Positions 42,970 through 52,680 are shown, counted from the first letter of the stretch. The stretch: DNA of 64,000 nucleotides from Pedococcus sp. 5OH_020 (GCF_027812955.1 NZ_JAPYZV010000015.1:1-64000), one strand, 5' to 3'. The notes: generated by a model from the sequence alone, not told the origin. Program-made: numbers and translations.

Positions 42970-44571
42970 ATGAGCCAGAACGCGAGGCCGGAGCAGCCAT
43001 CGGAGCCCCACGCCCAGCTCGACGCCATCCGCGCCGGGTACTCCTTCCAGGGAGCCGCCCTGCACTTCGGCGCGGCGGTGGTCGCGGGTCAGGCCTACCC
43101 TGATGCGCCCGTCCGGATCCCCTTGTCCACGTTGAACAGGCACGGGCTGGTGGCCGGGGCGACCGGTACCGGAAAGACGAAGACCTTGCAGCTCATGGCC
43201 GAGCAGCTCTCGGGCCAGGGCGTTCCCGTCTTCCTCGCGGACATCAAGGGCGACCTCTCCGGAATGGCCACCGCTGGCCAACCCAGCGACCGGATCACCG
43301 CGCGGGCGAGCGAGGTCGGTCAGGAGTGGGTCGGCACGGCGTACCCCACGGAGTTCCTGTCGCTCGGCGGTGTCGGCACGGGCATCCCGGTCCGGGCCAC
43401 CGTGACCTCTTTCGGTCCCACGCTGCTGTCCAAGGTCCTCGGGCTCAACGACACCCAGGAGTCCAGCCTCGGCCTGGTCTTCCACTACGCGGACAAGAAC
43501 GGGCTGGGCCTGCTCGACCTCAAGGACCTGCGTGAGGTGATCTCGTTCCTCACCTCGGACGAGGGGAAGGCCGACCTGAAGAGCCTCGGAGGGCTGTCCT
43601 CGGCGACTGCCGGAGTGATCCTTCGTGAGCTGGTCTCGTTCGCCGACCAGGGTGCCGAGTCCTTCTTCGGCGAGCCCGAGTTCGACACCAAGGACCTGCT
43701 GCGGACCGCTGCCGACGGCAAGGGGCTGGTCACCTGCCTGGAGCTCCCGGCTGTGCAGGACCGTCCGGCGCTGTTCTCGACGTTCCTGATGTGGCTGCTG
43801 GCCGACCTCTTCCACGACCTCCCGGAGGTCGGCGACGTGGAGAAGCCGAAGCTGGTCTTCTTCTTCGACGAGGCGCACCTCCTGTTCGGCGATGCCAGCA
43901 AGGCGTTCCAGCAGTCGATCGAGCAGACGGTGCGGCTCATCCGGTCCAAGGGGGTCGGCGTGTTCTTCGTGACCCAGAGCCCCAAGGACGTGCCTGGGAC
44001 TGTGCTGGCTCAGCTCGGCAACCGCGTGCAGCACGCCCTGCGGGCCTATACGCCGGACGACGCGAAGGCCCTCAAAGCCGCCGTGTCGACCTACCCGCAC
44101 AGCGAGTACGACCTTGAGGAGCTGCTCACCTCCTTGGGCACCGGTGAGGCGGTCGTGACGGTCCTGTCGGAGAGGGGCGCGCCGACCCCTGTCGCCTGGA
44201 CCCGGATGATCGCCCCGCAGTCGCTCATGGCCCCGTCCGAGCCCGCGACCGTCGCCCAGGTCGTCTCCTCCTCCGCCCTGGCCGCGAAGTACTCCGCCGC
44301 GGTCGACAGGGAGTCCGCCTACGAGAAGCTGCGATCGCGCCTGGAGTCGGCGCCGACCCCGTCACAGGCCCCGGCGCCACCGACGCCGGCTCCTGAGCAT
44401 GCTCCCGAACGGGCCTCTGCCCGGACGCCCGGGCCGGCCAGGGAGGAGCCGGGCATCGTCGAGCAGGTCGTACGGTCCAGCGCCTTCAAGTCGGCGATGC
44501 GATCGGCGGGCACCGTCATCGGGCGCGAGATCACGAGGTCGATCTTCGGCACGGCGCGCCGCCGCCGCTGA
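42970..44571 (+). CDS. HerA-like/DUF853 family ATPase
   Basis: 533 residues. FtsK-HerA fold ATPase with Walker A GATGTGKTKTLQLM, Walker B LVFFFDEAHLLF and an Arg-bearing C-terminal motif. The pattern DIKGDLSGMA is typical of the DUF853 group. The C-terminal 110 residues include a Pro-rich linker and a basic end (GREITRSIFGTARRRR). HerA proteins are hexameric DNA translocases; the role of the DUF853 branch is not established. No NurA nuclease is adjacent. Confidence 0.85.
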   Translation: MSQNARPEQPSEPHAQLDAIRAGYSFQGAALHFGAAVVAGQAYPDAPVRIPLSTLNRHGLVAGATGTGKTKTLQLMAEQLSGQGVPVFLADIKGDLSGMATAGQPSDRITARASEVGQEWVGTAYPTEFLSLGGVGTGIPVRATVTSFGPTLLSKVLGLNDTQESSLGLVFHYADKNGLGLLDLKDLREVISFLTSDEGKADLKSLGGLSSATAGVILRELVSFADQGAESFFGEPEFDTKDLLRTAADGKGLVTCLELPAVQDRPALFSTFLMWLLADLFHDLPEVGDVEKPKLVFFFDEAHLLFGDASKAFQQSIEQTVRLIRSKGVGVFFVTQSPKDVPGTVLAQLGNRVQHALRAYTPDDAKALKAAVSTYPHSEYDLEELLTSLGTGEAVVTVLSERGAPTPVAWTRMIAPQSLMAPSEPATVAQVVSSSALAAKYSAAVDRESAYEKLRSRLESAPTPSQAPAPPTPAPEHAPERASARTPGPAREEPGIVEQVVRSSAFKSAMRSAGTVIGREITRSIFGTARRRR

Positions 44572-44666
44572 CCTCGGCCCTCGCAGTTTCCCCTCCACCA
44601 CGGCGCTCCGGTCCACCGCCGGTGAGGCGTCCGAGCAGCTCGGCCCGGCCCGAGACACCACCCAGG

Positions 44667-45590
44667 TCAGCCGAGGAGGGCGGCGACCAGGAAGATGACC
44701 GGCAGGGCTCCCACAGTGGTGATCAGGATCGTGTCGCGAGCCAGCACCGGCGCGCGGTCGTACCGGGTGGCGTGGACGAAGATGTTCTGTGCCGTCGGGA
44801 GCGCGGAGGTCACGACGATGGCCAGCAGGGCGTGTCCGTGCACGCCCAGGACCGCACTCGCGACGACCCAGGCGACCAGTGGCTGGGCCACGAGCTTGAG
44901 CAGCGACGTGGTCGCCAGCTCGGCGGCCGACCCGGCGCGACCGAGGCCTGGACCCAGCCGCAGCGCGATGCCATACGCGACGAGCATCGCCGGGACCGCC
45001 ATGTCCCCCAGGAGGCCGAGCGGCGCCGCCACGGCTCGCGGCAAGGTCCACCCGGTCAGCGACAGCCCCACGCCGACGAGCGAGCCGACCGTGAGCGGGT
45101 TGCGGAAGGGCCGGCTGAGCAGCTCCGACCAGCGGGCACGCCCGCCGCGCGCGTCCGCGTCGAGGAAGCCGAGGGCGAGGGGTTGCAGCACGAGCAGCTG
45201 GAGCAGCAGGGTGGGCGCCACGAAGGCGGCGTCACCGAGGACGTAGCTCGCCACGGGGATGCCGAGGTTTCCGGCGTTGACGTATGCCGCGGAGAGGGCC
45301 CCGATGGTGGTGTCCCCCAGCGACCTTCGCCAGAGCAGGCGGGCCAGGAGGACGTAGGTGCCGGCGGCCACCAGCACACCCGCGACGGACGCCACGAGGT
45401 TGGCCGAGAGGACCTGGTGCACGTCGGCGCGCGACAGGGTGAGGACCATGAGCGCCGGGCTGGCGACGAAGAAGGCCAGGCGCGAGAGCACATGCTGGGC
45501 ACCGAGGTCGACGATCCGCAGGTGAGCGAGGACGGCTCCGACTCCGATGACCACGGCGATCGTCGTGAAGCCGGTGAGTACTCCCTGCAC
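44667..45590 (-). CDS. AEC-family (auxin efflux carrier type) transporter
   Basis: 307 residues with about ten membrane helices in two five-helix halves, the AEC size. Motifs: AAYVNAGNLGIPVASYVLGD (the conserved Asn-x-Gly-Asn-x-Gly region) and TSALPTAQNIFVHATRYD. Bacterial members export organic acids such as malate or malonate; the substrate here is unknown. Start GTG at 45590, 10 bases beyond the alternative end of prpE, so prpE and this gene are probably co-transcribed. Confidence 0.85.
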   Translation of the reverse strand: MQGVLTGFTTIAVVIGVGAVLAHLRIVDLGAQHVLSRLAFFVASPALMVLTLSRADVHQVLSANLVASVAGVLVAAGTYVLLARLLWRRSLGDTTIGALSAAYVNAGNLGIPVASYVLGDAAFVAPTLLLQLLVLQPLALGFLDADARGGRARWSELLSRPFRNPLTVGSLVGVGLSLTGWTLPRAVAAPLGLLGDMAVPAMLVAYGIALRLGPGLGRAGSAAELATTSLLKLVAQPLVAWVVASAVLGVHGHALLAIVVTSALPTAQNIFVHATRYDRAPVLARDTILITTVGALPVIFLVAALLG

Positions 45591-45625
45591 CGGGACAGGT
45601 TAGGCGCGCGAACGGAGCACCGGGG

Positions 45626-47506
45626 TCAGCGTCTCGAGGACTGCGGCATCCTCGATGGTGCCGGGCACCGTCGGTTCGCGCCGTCGGCGATCTCCCGCAT
45701 GGTCTTGCGCAGGATCTTGCCGGAGCGCGTCTTGGGCAGCGCCGGCACGATGTCCACCCGTCGCAGCGACGCGACGGGTCCCACCTCGGCACGGACCCGC
45801 TCGACGAGCTCGGCGCGGATCCGCTCGCTGTCCTCCGCGGCATCCACGCCGGCCTTCAGCACCACCAGCCCTCGGGGCACCTGCCCCTTCAGCTCGTCCG
45901 CGACCCCGATCACGGCACACTCCGCCACTGCTGCGTGACCTGCGAGGGCGGCCTCGATCGACCCTGTCGAAAGACGGTGTCCCGCAACGTTGAGCACATC
46001 GTCGGTGCGGCCCATCACATAGAGGTAGCCGTCCTCGTCGACGAGGCCGCCGTCGCCCGTGAGGTAGTAGCCCTCGAAGGCGGACAGGTACCCGGCGACA
46101 TACCGCTCGTCGTCCTCCCACAGCGTCGGCAGGGTCCCCGGCGGCATGGGGAGCCGCAGACAGATCGCTCCCTCCTGCCCGGGTTCCAGGACGGAGCCGT
46201 CGTCGGCGAGGACCTTCACGTCGTACCCGGGCACCGGCACGGTCGGGGAGCCGGGCTTGATCGGCATCGGCTCGAGGCCGCGCAGGTTGGCGGCGATCGG
46301 CCAGCCGGTCTCCGTCTGCCACCAGTTGTCGACGACCGGGACCCGCAGCCGGTCGGTCGCCCAGGCGTACGTGTCGGGATCGAGCCGCTCACCAGCGAGG
46401 AACACCGTCTCGAGCGACGACAGGTCGTGGCGCCGCATGAGCTCACCGGCAGGGTCCTCCCGCTTGATGGCGCGGTATGCCGTCGGAGCCGTGAACATCG
46501 ACTTGACGCCGTAGTCCTCGATGACCTTCCAGAACGCGCCGGCGTCCGGGGTCCCGACGGGCTTCCCCTCGTAGAGCACCGACGTGGCGCCGGTCAGCAG
46601 CGGGGCGTACACGATGTAGGAGTGGCCCACTACCCACCCGACGTCGCTCGCGGTGAACCACGTGTCGCCAGCACGTATGCCGTAGACGTTCTCCATCGAC
46701 CACCGCAGTGCGACGGCGTGCCCCCCGTTGTCCCGGACGACGCCCTTCGGCCGACCGGTGGTTCCCGAGGTGTACAGGATGTACAACGGGTCGGTCGCCG
46801 CGACCTCCACGCACGCGGCGGGCTCGGCGTCGCCCATCAGCTCCGCCCACTCCATCTCCTCCCAGTCGGTGTCGCGCTCGCCGACCGCGGCGCGGGCCTG
46901 CTCACGCTGGAGGACGATGACGGACTCCGGCTTGTGGCTGCTGCGGTCGAGAGCGGCGTCGAGCAGGGGCTTGTACTCGACCACCCGCGCCGGCTCGATC
47001 CCGCAGGAGGCCGACACGACCACAACGGGCCTCGCGTGCTCGATCCGGACAGCGAGCTCTGAGGGGGCGAAGCCACCGAACACCACGGAGTGCACCGCTC
47101 CGATGCGCGCGCAGGCGAGCATCGCGACGACTGCCTCGGGAACCATCGGCATGTAGATGACGACGCGGTCGCCGCGCCCGACCCCGAGCGAGTCGAGCAC
47201 CCCGGCGAACCGTGCGACCTCGTCCAGGAGCTCGCCGTAGGAGATGGTGCGCTGGGTGCCCGTCACGGGACTGACGTAATGGAGCGCGGCTCGTTCGCCG
47301 AGGCCCGCCTCCACGTGGCGGTCCAGGGCGTTGAAACAGGTGTTCAGCGTGCCGCCGGTGAACCAGCGGTAGAAGGGCGGCCGGTCGTCGTCCAGCACGC
47401 GAAGCGGCGGCGTGAGCCAGTCGATCGCCCGTGCAGCCTCGCCCCAGAAGGCGTCAGGGTCGCTCAGGCTCAGCTCGTACGCCGCGCGGTAGGGACTCGT
47501 CGTCAT
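45626..47506 (-). CDS. prpE: Propionyl-CoA synthetase (PrpE type) with altered C-terminus
   Basis: 626 residues. It activates propionate (or acetate) with ATP and CoA. An N-terminal ACAS region (FTGGTLNTCFNALDRHV), phosphate loop YTSGTTGRPKGVVRDNGGH, NWWQTETGWP, and the catalytic, acetylation-regulated lysine in LPKTRSGKILRKTMREIADG are present. After IADG the frame ends ANRRCPAPSRMPQSSRR, whereas one frame over the family-like end REPTVPGTIEDAAVLE then TLTPVLRSRA continues to 45600. A small indel near 45675-45690 therefore replaced the last 23 or so residues. Catalysis may survive, since the change is after the key lysine. Confidence 0.85.
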   Translation of the reverse strand: MTTSPYRAAYELSLSDPDAFWGEAARAIDWLTPPLRVLDDDRPPFYRWFTGGTLNTCFNALDRHVEAGLGERAALHYVSPVTGTQRTISYGELLDEVARFAGVLDSLGVGRGDRVVIYMPMVPEAVVAMLACARIGAVHSVVFGGFAPSELAVRIEHARPVVVVSASCGIEPARVVEYKPLLDAALDRSSHKPESVIVLQREQARAAVGERDTDWEEMEWAELMGDAEPAACVEVAATDPLYILYTSGTTGRPKGVVRDNGGHAVALRWSMENVYGIRAGDTWFTASDVGWVVGHSYIVYAPLLTGATSVLYEGKPVGTPDAGAFWKVIEDYGVKSMFTAPTAYRAIKREDPAGELMRRHDLSSLETVFLAGERLDPDTYAWATDRLRVPVVDNWWQTETGWPIAANLRGLEPMPIKPGSPTVPVPGYDVKVLADDGSVLEPGQEGAICLRLPMPPGTLPTLWEDDERYVAGYLSAFEGYYLTGDGGLVDEDGYLYVMGRTDDVLNVAGHRLSTGSIEAALAGHAAVAECAVIGVADELKGQVPRGLVVLKAGVDAAEDSERIRAELVERVRAEVGPVASLRRVDIVPALPKTRSGKILRKTMREIADGANRRCPAPSRMPQSSRR

Positions 47507-47554
47507 TGCCCCATGGTGGACGGTCCGCTCGGTGCACCGCCAGGGGCCGGCCCG

Positions 47555-47941
47555 TCAGGCTCTCGAAGCGTCCAGGGGTGGCGCCCACCCGGGTCGCCGG
47601 ATGAGGCAGAACGGGTGGCCGGCCGGGTCGGCGTACACGTGCTCACCAGGAGGGCTCAGTGGGCGGGCGCCCAGGGCGACGACTTCGGCCCCCGCGATGT
47701 CGGGATCGTCCGTCATCACGTCGAGGTGCAGCTGCTGAGGGGCCGAAGGGTCGCCCCAGACCGGGGCCACGTGGTCCGGCGCCCGTTGGAACGCCAGGCC
47801 CGAGTGATGGTCGTCAGGGGCTACGACCATGAAGTCGTCGCTCGCGTAGGTGATGGGCTGGCCGAGCAGGTGCGACCAGAACGTCGCCTCTGCCTGCGGG
47901 TCGGGGCAGTCGACGACCACATGGTGCACTCGGCCGATCAC
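47555..47941 (-). CDS. VOC family protein (glyoxalase-like)
   Basis: 128 residues. Single glyoxalase-like module: VHHVVVDCPDPQAEATFWSH, then QQLHLDVMTDDPDIAGAEVV and HVYADPAGHPFCLI, the glyoxalase_6 pattern. The activity is unknown. The GTG at 47941 has GGAGG four bases upstream and is better than the longer open frame. It lies 48 bases after prpE would begin on the same strand, so it is upstream of prpE and may share its message. Confidence 0.82.
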   Translation of the reverse strand: MIGRVHHVVVDCPDPQAEATFWSHLLGQPITYASDDFMVVAPDDHHSGLAFQRAPDHVAPVWGDPSAPQQLHLDVMTDDPDIAGAEVVALGARPLSPPGEHVYADPAGHPFCLIRRPGWAPPLDASRA

Positions 47942-48033
47942 GACGCCTCCTCGGGGAGCCGGACCACGACGCCTCCTTGGGAGAGCACGGTGAAGCAGGA
48001 AGGGCCTTGCGGCGCGCGGGCGAACAGGTCCGG

Positions 48034-48121
48034 TGGCGGAGGATAGGGGATTCGAACCCCTGAGAGCTTTCACTCAACACGCTTTCCAAGCGTGCGCACT
48101 AGGCCACTATGCGAATCCTCC
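48034..48121 (-). tRNA. tRNA-Ser(GGA)
   Basis: On the minus strand an 88-base class II tRNA with encoded CCA. The acceptor stem GGAGGAT (48121-48115) pairs with 48044-48038, anticodon loop CTTGGAAA gives GGA, and a long variable arm precedes T-arm GGGG-TTCGAAT-CCCC. It reads UCC and UCU. Confidence 0.95.
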
Positions 48122-48270
48122 GCCGAGGAGGCTACCCGAGCACGGGGCTCACCTTGAAATCGCCGCGGCGGCGGCTGGGACCGGCTTCCGGGCATCGGCC
48201 AGTTCCGCGCTTGTGGCACTGGCTGCCTCCGACGGGTTCACGTCAGCGTCCCGGGCCCGGCTACACTGGC

Positions 48271-48367
48271 GGCAGGCACCCCGCGTGGTGGTACCTCTCC
48301 GAACTCCCCCAGGGCAGGAATGCAGCAAGGGTAGGAGAGCTCTTCCAGGTACGCGGGGTGTCCTGTC
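48271..48367 (+). ncRNA. ffs: Signal recognition particle RNA (4.5S type)
   Basis: About 97 bases folding into one long hairpin: CACCCCGCG (from 48277) pairs with CGCGGGGTG near 48352-48360. The apical SRP domain is diagnostic: CAGGGCAGGAATGCAGCAAGG, with the symmetric and asymmetric loops that bind Ffh. Upstream TACACT at 48261-48266 is a likely -10 box. The 280 bases after it, to 48647, hold no gene I recognise. Confidence 0.9.
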
Positions 48368-48647
48368 TCCCGTACCGATCTGCCGTCTGCGCGCGCTACC
48401 AGCCCCGAGGCGCCCCGGCAAGGGGTCATTCGAGACTCCTATGGCTCCTTGCCTCGGATGGCAGGGCCGGGTCTATCGTCCCTGACAAGCGCCGACTGGG
48501 GGTCCTGCGAGCACGCGGCATCGGGCGCTGAGGGGTTCTGACAAGCGGGGCGAGCAGAGTCGGAGAGCCAACTGTCGCGGGGAGCGCCAGGGGCGTGCGG
48601 CGCCGACTCCGACCGCGCCTTTCACTGGGGACATGAAGGAGATCGGC

Positions 48648-49034
48648 ATGCGCAAGAGCTTTGTAGTGGCCTGTATGGCGTCGGTGGCTCTGGTGGTGGG
48701 GGCGGCTGGCTCGGCCCAGGCACTGGCCTCCGCCAGGTGGCCCTTCAGGGTCGGAGGTGGGTCCACGACGTACTACTTCTACGGGAACGACAGCACCGGT
48801 GGAGGGCTCGCAACCGCCTCGACGACCGTGGGCGGCACCCCATGCCTGCTCTACACGAAGTCCGTCAAGGCGACCATCTCGCTGCCCAACGGGAGCCACG
48901 CCTCATCCTCCTCGCTGTTGGGCCAGTGCGCGACGTCGATCAGCATCGCCCAGGGCCAGTACACCGGTCTTCAGATCAAGTCCAACCACACGTTGAACCT
49001 CTGGAACGGCCAGACCTGGACCTATGTGGACTAG
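48648..49034 (+). CDS. Small secreted protein of unknown function
   Basis: 128 residues. The N-terminus MRKSFVVACMASVALVVG then AAGSAQA is a signal peptide with a likely cut after AQA. The mature 100-residue protein is Ser/Thr/Gly-rich with two cysteines (GGTPCLLY, LGQCATS) that may form a disulphide. The ATG at 48648 is preceded by AAGGAGA; the ATG at 48633 lacks one. It overlaps the next gene by 11 bases. No family is recognised. Confidence 0.65.
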   Translation: MRKSFVVACMASVALVVGAAGSAQALASARWPFRVGGGSTTYYFYGNDSTGGGLATASTTVGGTPCLLYTKSVKATISLPNGSHASSSSLLGQCATSISIAQGQYTGLQIKSNHTLNLWNGQTWTYVD

Positions 49035-49695
49035 CTCCACCAGGGTGGGGACAGTGGGGGCGCTCGTGCTGCTGGCTTCTGTACCGTTCGTCGCCTGCGC
49101 TCGTTCGCCGGACCGGCCGGCCACGGCGGTCTCCGCCTACAAGGCGCCGGCTGCTTTCGCCCTCGACGAGCGCCAGATCTCACGCGCCGTCAAGGGCTTG
49201 CCGAAGTCCTCTGCGCAACGTCGTCCGCTGCAGGACGGAAGGGTCAGCCGAGAGGAGATGATGGTCGCGTGGAAGGAGCTGAAGGCCTGTGTCCAGGCCG
49301 ACGGCCTCTCCGTCTCCGGTCCCTACCTCAACCCCATCACCGGCACGGACTATCTCTACACCTACCTGCGCCCGGGGGCGACGAGGGTTCCCTCCCAACG
49401 AGGCGCCGCGGCCGACGACGCGATGGTCGAACGTTGTGAGGACACCTACTGGCTGCCCCTCTCCCAGATCTTCTCGGCCAACACCCCGCAGCGGATGAGC
49501 GACGTCCTGGCTCGCTTCATGGAGGGCTGCATGAAAGACGCGGGCGAGCTGACCGAACACATCACGACGTTCGACGAGATCGTGCGCGACGCCAACGGTC
49601 AGGTGACCCAGGCACGTCTCGCGAAAGCCAACCAGTGTCTTGACCGTGGGATCCCCAGGCTGTTCCCGCGGCTGCCCTACTTCCCGCGACCCTGA
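49024..49695 (+). CDS. Putative lipoprotein of unknown function
   Basis: 223 residues. The N-terminus VGALVLLASVPFVACARS has a lipobox-like FVAC, so Cys25 or so may be lipidated on the outer membrane face. The mature part has three further conserved-looking cysteines (LKACVQADGLS, ERCEDTYW, EGCMKDAG), suggestive of disulphides. It starts inside the previous secreted-protein gene, so they are coupled. I recognise no family. Confidence 0.62.
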   Translation: MWTSSTRVGTVGALVLLASVPFVACARSPDRPATAVSAYKAPAAFALDERQISRAVKGLPKSSAQRRPLQDGRVSREEMMVAWKELKACVQADGLSVSGPYLNPITGTDYLYTYLRPGATRVPSQRGAAADDAMVERCEDTYWLPLSQIFSANTPQRMSDVLARFMEGCMKDAGELTEHITTFDEIVRDANGQVTQARLAKANQCLDRGIPRLFPRLPYFPRP

Positions 49696-49743
49696 CGACG
49701 CACCGCGGTATCGGCGTCCCCCCACGACAGAAGGCAAGAACCC

Positions 49744-50049
49744 ATGACGACCCAGCCCCATCCCCACGCCGCCTCGCGCTGGGAGCGTCTGCCGTCCGGA
49801 TGGTCGACGGCCGCTGTCGCAGCGGCGGCGCTCGCATGGGTCGGCGGGGTCCTGCTGCATCTCCTCGGCGTGGCCGGGCCCGTGGTCGCGGCTCTCGGTG
49901 TGGTGGCAGCCGCGGTCGCGTTCCTGCGAGAGCGGCGCAGCCCATGGCGCGTCGCGGTCGCGTTCGCCGGGCTTGCCAGCCTGGCCGCAGCCACCATCTA
50001 CGCGCTCGTCCTGACCTCCACCATCGGCTGGTCGCCGGCTGGCTGGTGA
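49744..50049 (+). CDS. Small membrane protein, about three helices
   Basis: 101 residues. After a polar N-terminus, hydrophobic segments at about 22-42, 43-62 and 72-95 fit three membrane helices. No motif is recognisable. The ATG at 49744 follows an AAGGCAAGAA stretch, a weak ribosome site. It lies between the lipoprotein and dnaX and may be part of the same small secreted/membrane group. Confidence 0.55.
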   Translation: MTTQPHPHAASRWERLPSGWSTAAVAAAALAWVGGVLLHLLGVAGPVVAALGVVAAAVAFLRERRSPWRVAVAFAGLASLAAATIYALVLTSTIGWSPAGW

Positions 50050-50124
50050 GGACGGCCGGGGCCGAGGCAGGAGGAGGTTCGGGCAGCCTGCGCCCTGTCA
50101 GGCAACGCGACTAGGGTTCCCGAG

Positions 50125-52419
50125 GTGAGCACCGCCCTGTACCGCCGATACCGGCCGGAGACCTTCGCCGACGTCATCGGCCAGGAGCATGTCACTGAGC
50201 CGTTGATGCAGGCCCTGCGCACGAACCGGGTCCACCACGCTTATCTCTTCTCGGGTCCCCGTGGGTGTGGCAAGACGACGAGCGCCCGCATCCTGGCGCG
50301 GTGCCTCAACTGTGAGCAGGGACCGACCCCCACCCCATGCGGCGTCTGCGACTCCTGCGTCGCTCTGGCGCGTGGGGGATCGGGCTCTGTGGACGTCATC
50401 GAGATCGACGCGGCCAGCCATGGTGGGGTGGACGACGCCCGTGACCTTCGCGAGCGCGCGTCCTACGGGCCGGCCCAGAGCCGGTACAAGATCTACATCA
50501 TCGACGAGGCGCACATGGTCACCCCGCAGGGCTTCAACGCCTTGCTCAAGATCGTGGAGGAGCCACCGGAGCACGTGAAGTTCGTGTTCGCGACGACCGA
50601 GCCCGAGAAGGTCATCGGGACCATCCGGAGCCGTACCCACCACTACCCCTTCCGGCTGGTGCCACCCGGCCAGCTGTCCGAGTACCTCCAGCGGCTGTGC
50701 GAGCAGGAGGGCGTGGCCGTGGCGCCTGGCGTCCTCTCCTTCGTCACGCGCGCCGGAGGGGGGTCGGTGCGCGACTCGCTGTCGGTGCTCGACCAGCTGA
50801 TCGCCGGCTCGGGGGAGGAGGGCCTCACGTACGAGAGCGCTGCGGCACTGCTGGGCTTCACTGATGGTGAGCTGCTCGACGCCACGATCGACGCCTTCGC
50901 CGCAGCCGACGCCGCGGGGGTGTTCCACCAGGTCGACCGTGTGATCGAGACAGGTCTGGACCCGCGGCGTTTCGTCGAGGACCTGCTGGAGCGGTTGCGC
51001 GACCTCATCGTCGTGGCCGCGGTCCCGGACGGCGCCTCCTCGGTACTTCGCGGGGTGCCCCAGGACCAGCTCGAGCGGATGCGCCAGCAGGCCGTCGCGT
51101 TCGGCAGCGGTGCCCTGTCCCGCGCGGCGGACATCGTCAACGCAGGGCTAACCGAGATGACGGGAGCGACCGCGCCCAGGCTCCAGCTCGAGCTCATCTG
51201 CGCGCGCGTGCTGCTCCCCGGCGCCTCGGGTGAGAGCGGGTATGCCGCCCGCCTGGACCGTCTGGAGCGCCGCCTGGACGTGGAAGGCGCTCCCTCGCTG
51301 CCCTCCCGCCACCACGCGGCGGTTCGCGCCGTCACGCCCGGTCCGTCTGCGCCCGGTCCGTCTGCGCCCGGTCCGTCTGCGCCCGGTCCGTCTGCGCCCA
51401 GCGCGCCTGCGCCCAGCGCGCCTGTGCCCAGCGTGCCCGCGGCGACCGCGCCCAGGCCGAGCGCCCCCACGTCGAGCCCGTCGGTGTCGCCCTCGGCCGG
51501 GTCCGGAACCGCCAGGTCCGGAACCGCGCCGATGGTCCCCGAGCCACCTGTCGAAGGGGGCGACCCAGAACGCGACGGGACCCGGACCGTAACCGCGGCG
51601 CCTGACGGCGGTGAGCCGCAGAACCTCGGAGCAGCCGGAGGCGCCGCGTCACCGGCGCGACCTCCTGGCGGCATCGACACGGCCGCGCTGCGGCGTGCCT
51701 GGCCCGACGTCCTCGGGTGGATCTTCAAGCACAAGCGCACTACGTGGACGTTGCTGTCGGAGCACGCCACGGTGCACGACTACGACGGCACGAAGGTGGT
51801 GCTCGGGATCTCCACCGTGGGCATCGCCAACACCTTCCGTCATGGCCCACACGCGGATCTGGTCCGCCAGGCGTTGATCGACGTCCTGGGCGTCGACGCC
51901 CGTGTCGAGGGCGTCCCCGTGCCCGACGCGCCGTCCGACGCGACTGGGCCACCCCGCCCCGGCGGCGGTTCCGGAGCCGCCTGGAGCGTCGAGCCGTCAG
52001 AGGCTCCCCGTGCCGACGGGTCGTCCCCGGGTGCGGGAGCCGACTCCGGCGTCCGCGCCGCTACTCCGGCTCACCTCGTCGCCTCACCGGCCGGGTCGGC
52101 GTCCGCGCCGGCACCCGAGGCAGGAGATGGCGGTTGGGCGAGCGCCTCGACAGGTCCGGGTAGCGGTCCGTCCTGGGCGTCCGACTCCGGGACCTCTCCC
52201 TCAGCCGCCTCGCCGCGGGAAGAAGCCGTCGTGGCGGTGTCTCCCCTGGCGCGGGCGAAGGCAGAGGTCGCAGCGGAACCCACCGCGGCCGCCCGGAGGC
52301 CCTTCGCGGACGACAGCGCCGCGAGCGCCGACGACGAGGACATCGAGGCGATGGGCGACGTCGGCCGGCCGGTGATCGAACGGCTACTCGGCGGCCGCGT
52401 CATCGACGAAGGCCCGTGA
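50125..52419 (+). CDS. dnaX: DNA polymerase III subunit gamma/tau
   Basis: 764 residues. It is the clamp-loader ATPase that organises the replisome. Walker A GPRGCGKTTSA, a four-Cys zinc module near 65-80, Walker B YIIDEAHMV and sensor 1 VFATTEPEKVIGTI are all present. A 110-residue Pro/Ser/Ala linker with PGPSA repeats (about 405-500) leads to a tau-like C-terminal domain (RRAWPDVLGWIFKHKRTTWT) and a second disordered region. I see no slippery A-run for frameshifting to a short gamma form. GTG start at 50125. Confidence 0.95.
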   Translation: MSTALYRRYRPETFADVIGQEHVTEPLMQALRTNRVHHAYLFSGPRGCGKTTSARILARCLNCEQGPTPTPCGVCDSCVALARGGSGSVDVIEIDAASHGGVDDARDLRERASYGPAQSRYKIYIIDEAHMVTPQGFNALLKIVEEPPEHVKFVFATTEPEKVIGTIRSRTHHYPFRLVPPGQLSEYLQRLCEQEGVAVAPGVLSFVTRAGGGSVRDSLSVLDQLIAGSGEEGLTYESAAALLGFTDGELLDATIDAFAAADAAGVFHQVDRVIETGLDPRRFVEDLLERLRDLIVVAAVPDGASSVLRGVPQDQLERMRQQAVAFGSGALSRAADIVNAGLTEMTGATAPRLQLELICARVLLPGASGESGYAARLDRLERRLDVEGAPSLPSRHHAAVRAVTPGPSAPGPSAPGPSAPGPSAPSAPAPSAPVPSVPAATAPRPSAPTSSPSVSPSAGSGTARSGTAPMVPEPPVEGGDPERDGTRTVTAAPDGGEPQNLGAAGGAASPARPPGGIDTAALRRAWPDVLGWIFKHKRTTWTLLSEHATVHDYDGTKVVLGISTVGIANTFRHGPHADLVRQALIDVLGVDARVEGVPVPDAPSDATGPPRPGGGSGAAWSVEPSEAPRADGSSPGAGADSGVRAATPAHLVASPAGSASAPAPEAGDGGWASASTGPGSGPSWASDSGTSPSAASPREEAVVAVSPLARAKAEVAAEPTAAARRPFADDSAASADDEDIEAMGDVGRPVIERLLGGRVIDEGP
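51336..51440. repeat. 15-bp tandem repeat in the dnaX linker
   Basis: Seven in-frame units, four identical (gcccggtccgtctgc) and three diverged, encode PGPSA-like pentapeptides. Copy change keeps the frame. Confidence 0.9.
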
Positions 52420-52610
52420 CCGTGCGCGAGCGCCGCGACCCGTCCCGGCGCCGTGTCCTCGCCGTGGACCTCGCTCTCGCAGTCGGGACGGTGGTGGTAT
52501 GGCTGCTGGCGAGGCCGCGTCGGACGATGTTGGCCGAAGATGCCGAGGCGACCTCGAGCGCTGCGGCCGACCATGAACGCCTCGATCTCCCCCCGGAGCT
52601 GGAGGTCTGA
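52416..52610 (+). CDS. Possible small membrane protein between dnaX and recR
   Basis: 64 residues: a basic start, one membrane helix ([18 protein letters not shown]) and an acidic tail. The GTG overlaps the dnaX stop by four bases, the coupling pattern used throughout this window. It occupies the place where many bacteria have the DNA-binding protein YbaB but does not resemble it. It may be a real but unnamed gene or an unused frame. Confidence 0.4.
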   Translation: MTVRERRDPSRRRVLAVDLALAVGTVVVWLLARPRRTMLAEDAEATSSAAADHERLDLPPELEV

Positions 52611-52680
52611 CTCACCGGGCCTTGTGGCCGTCGCGGGCCGCGGTCTCGCGGTGACGGTCAGAGGGCATAGGCTCGTCGAC

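Noticed and set aside
50125-52419. Programmed frameshift for a short DnaX gamma form
   Set aside because: No slippery A-run or following stem-loop is visible in the expected region.
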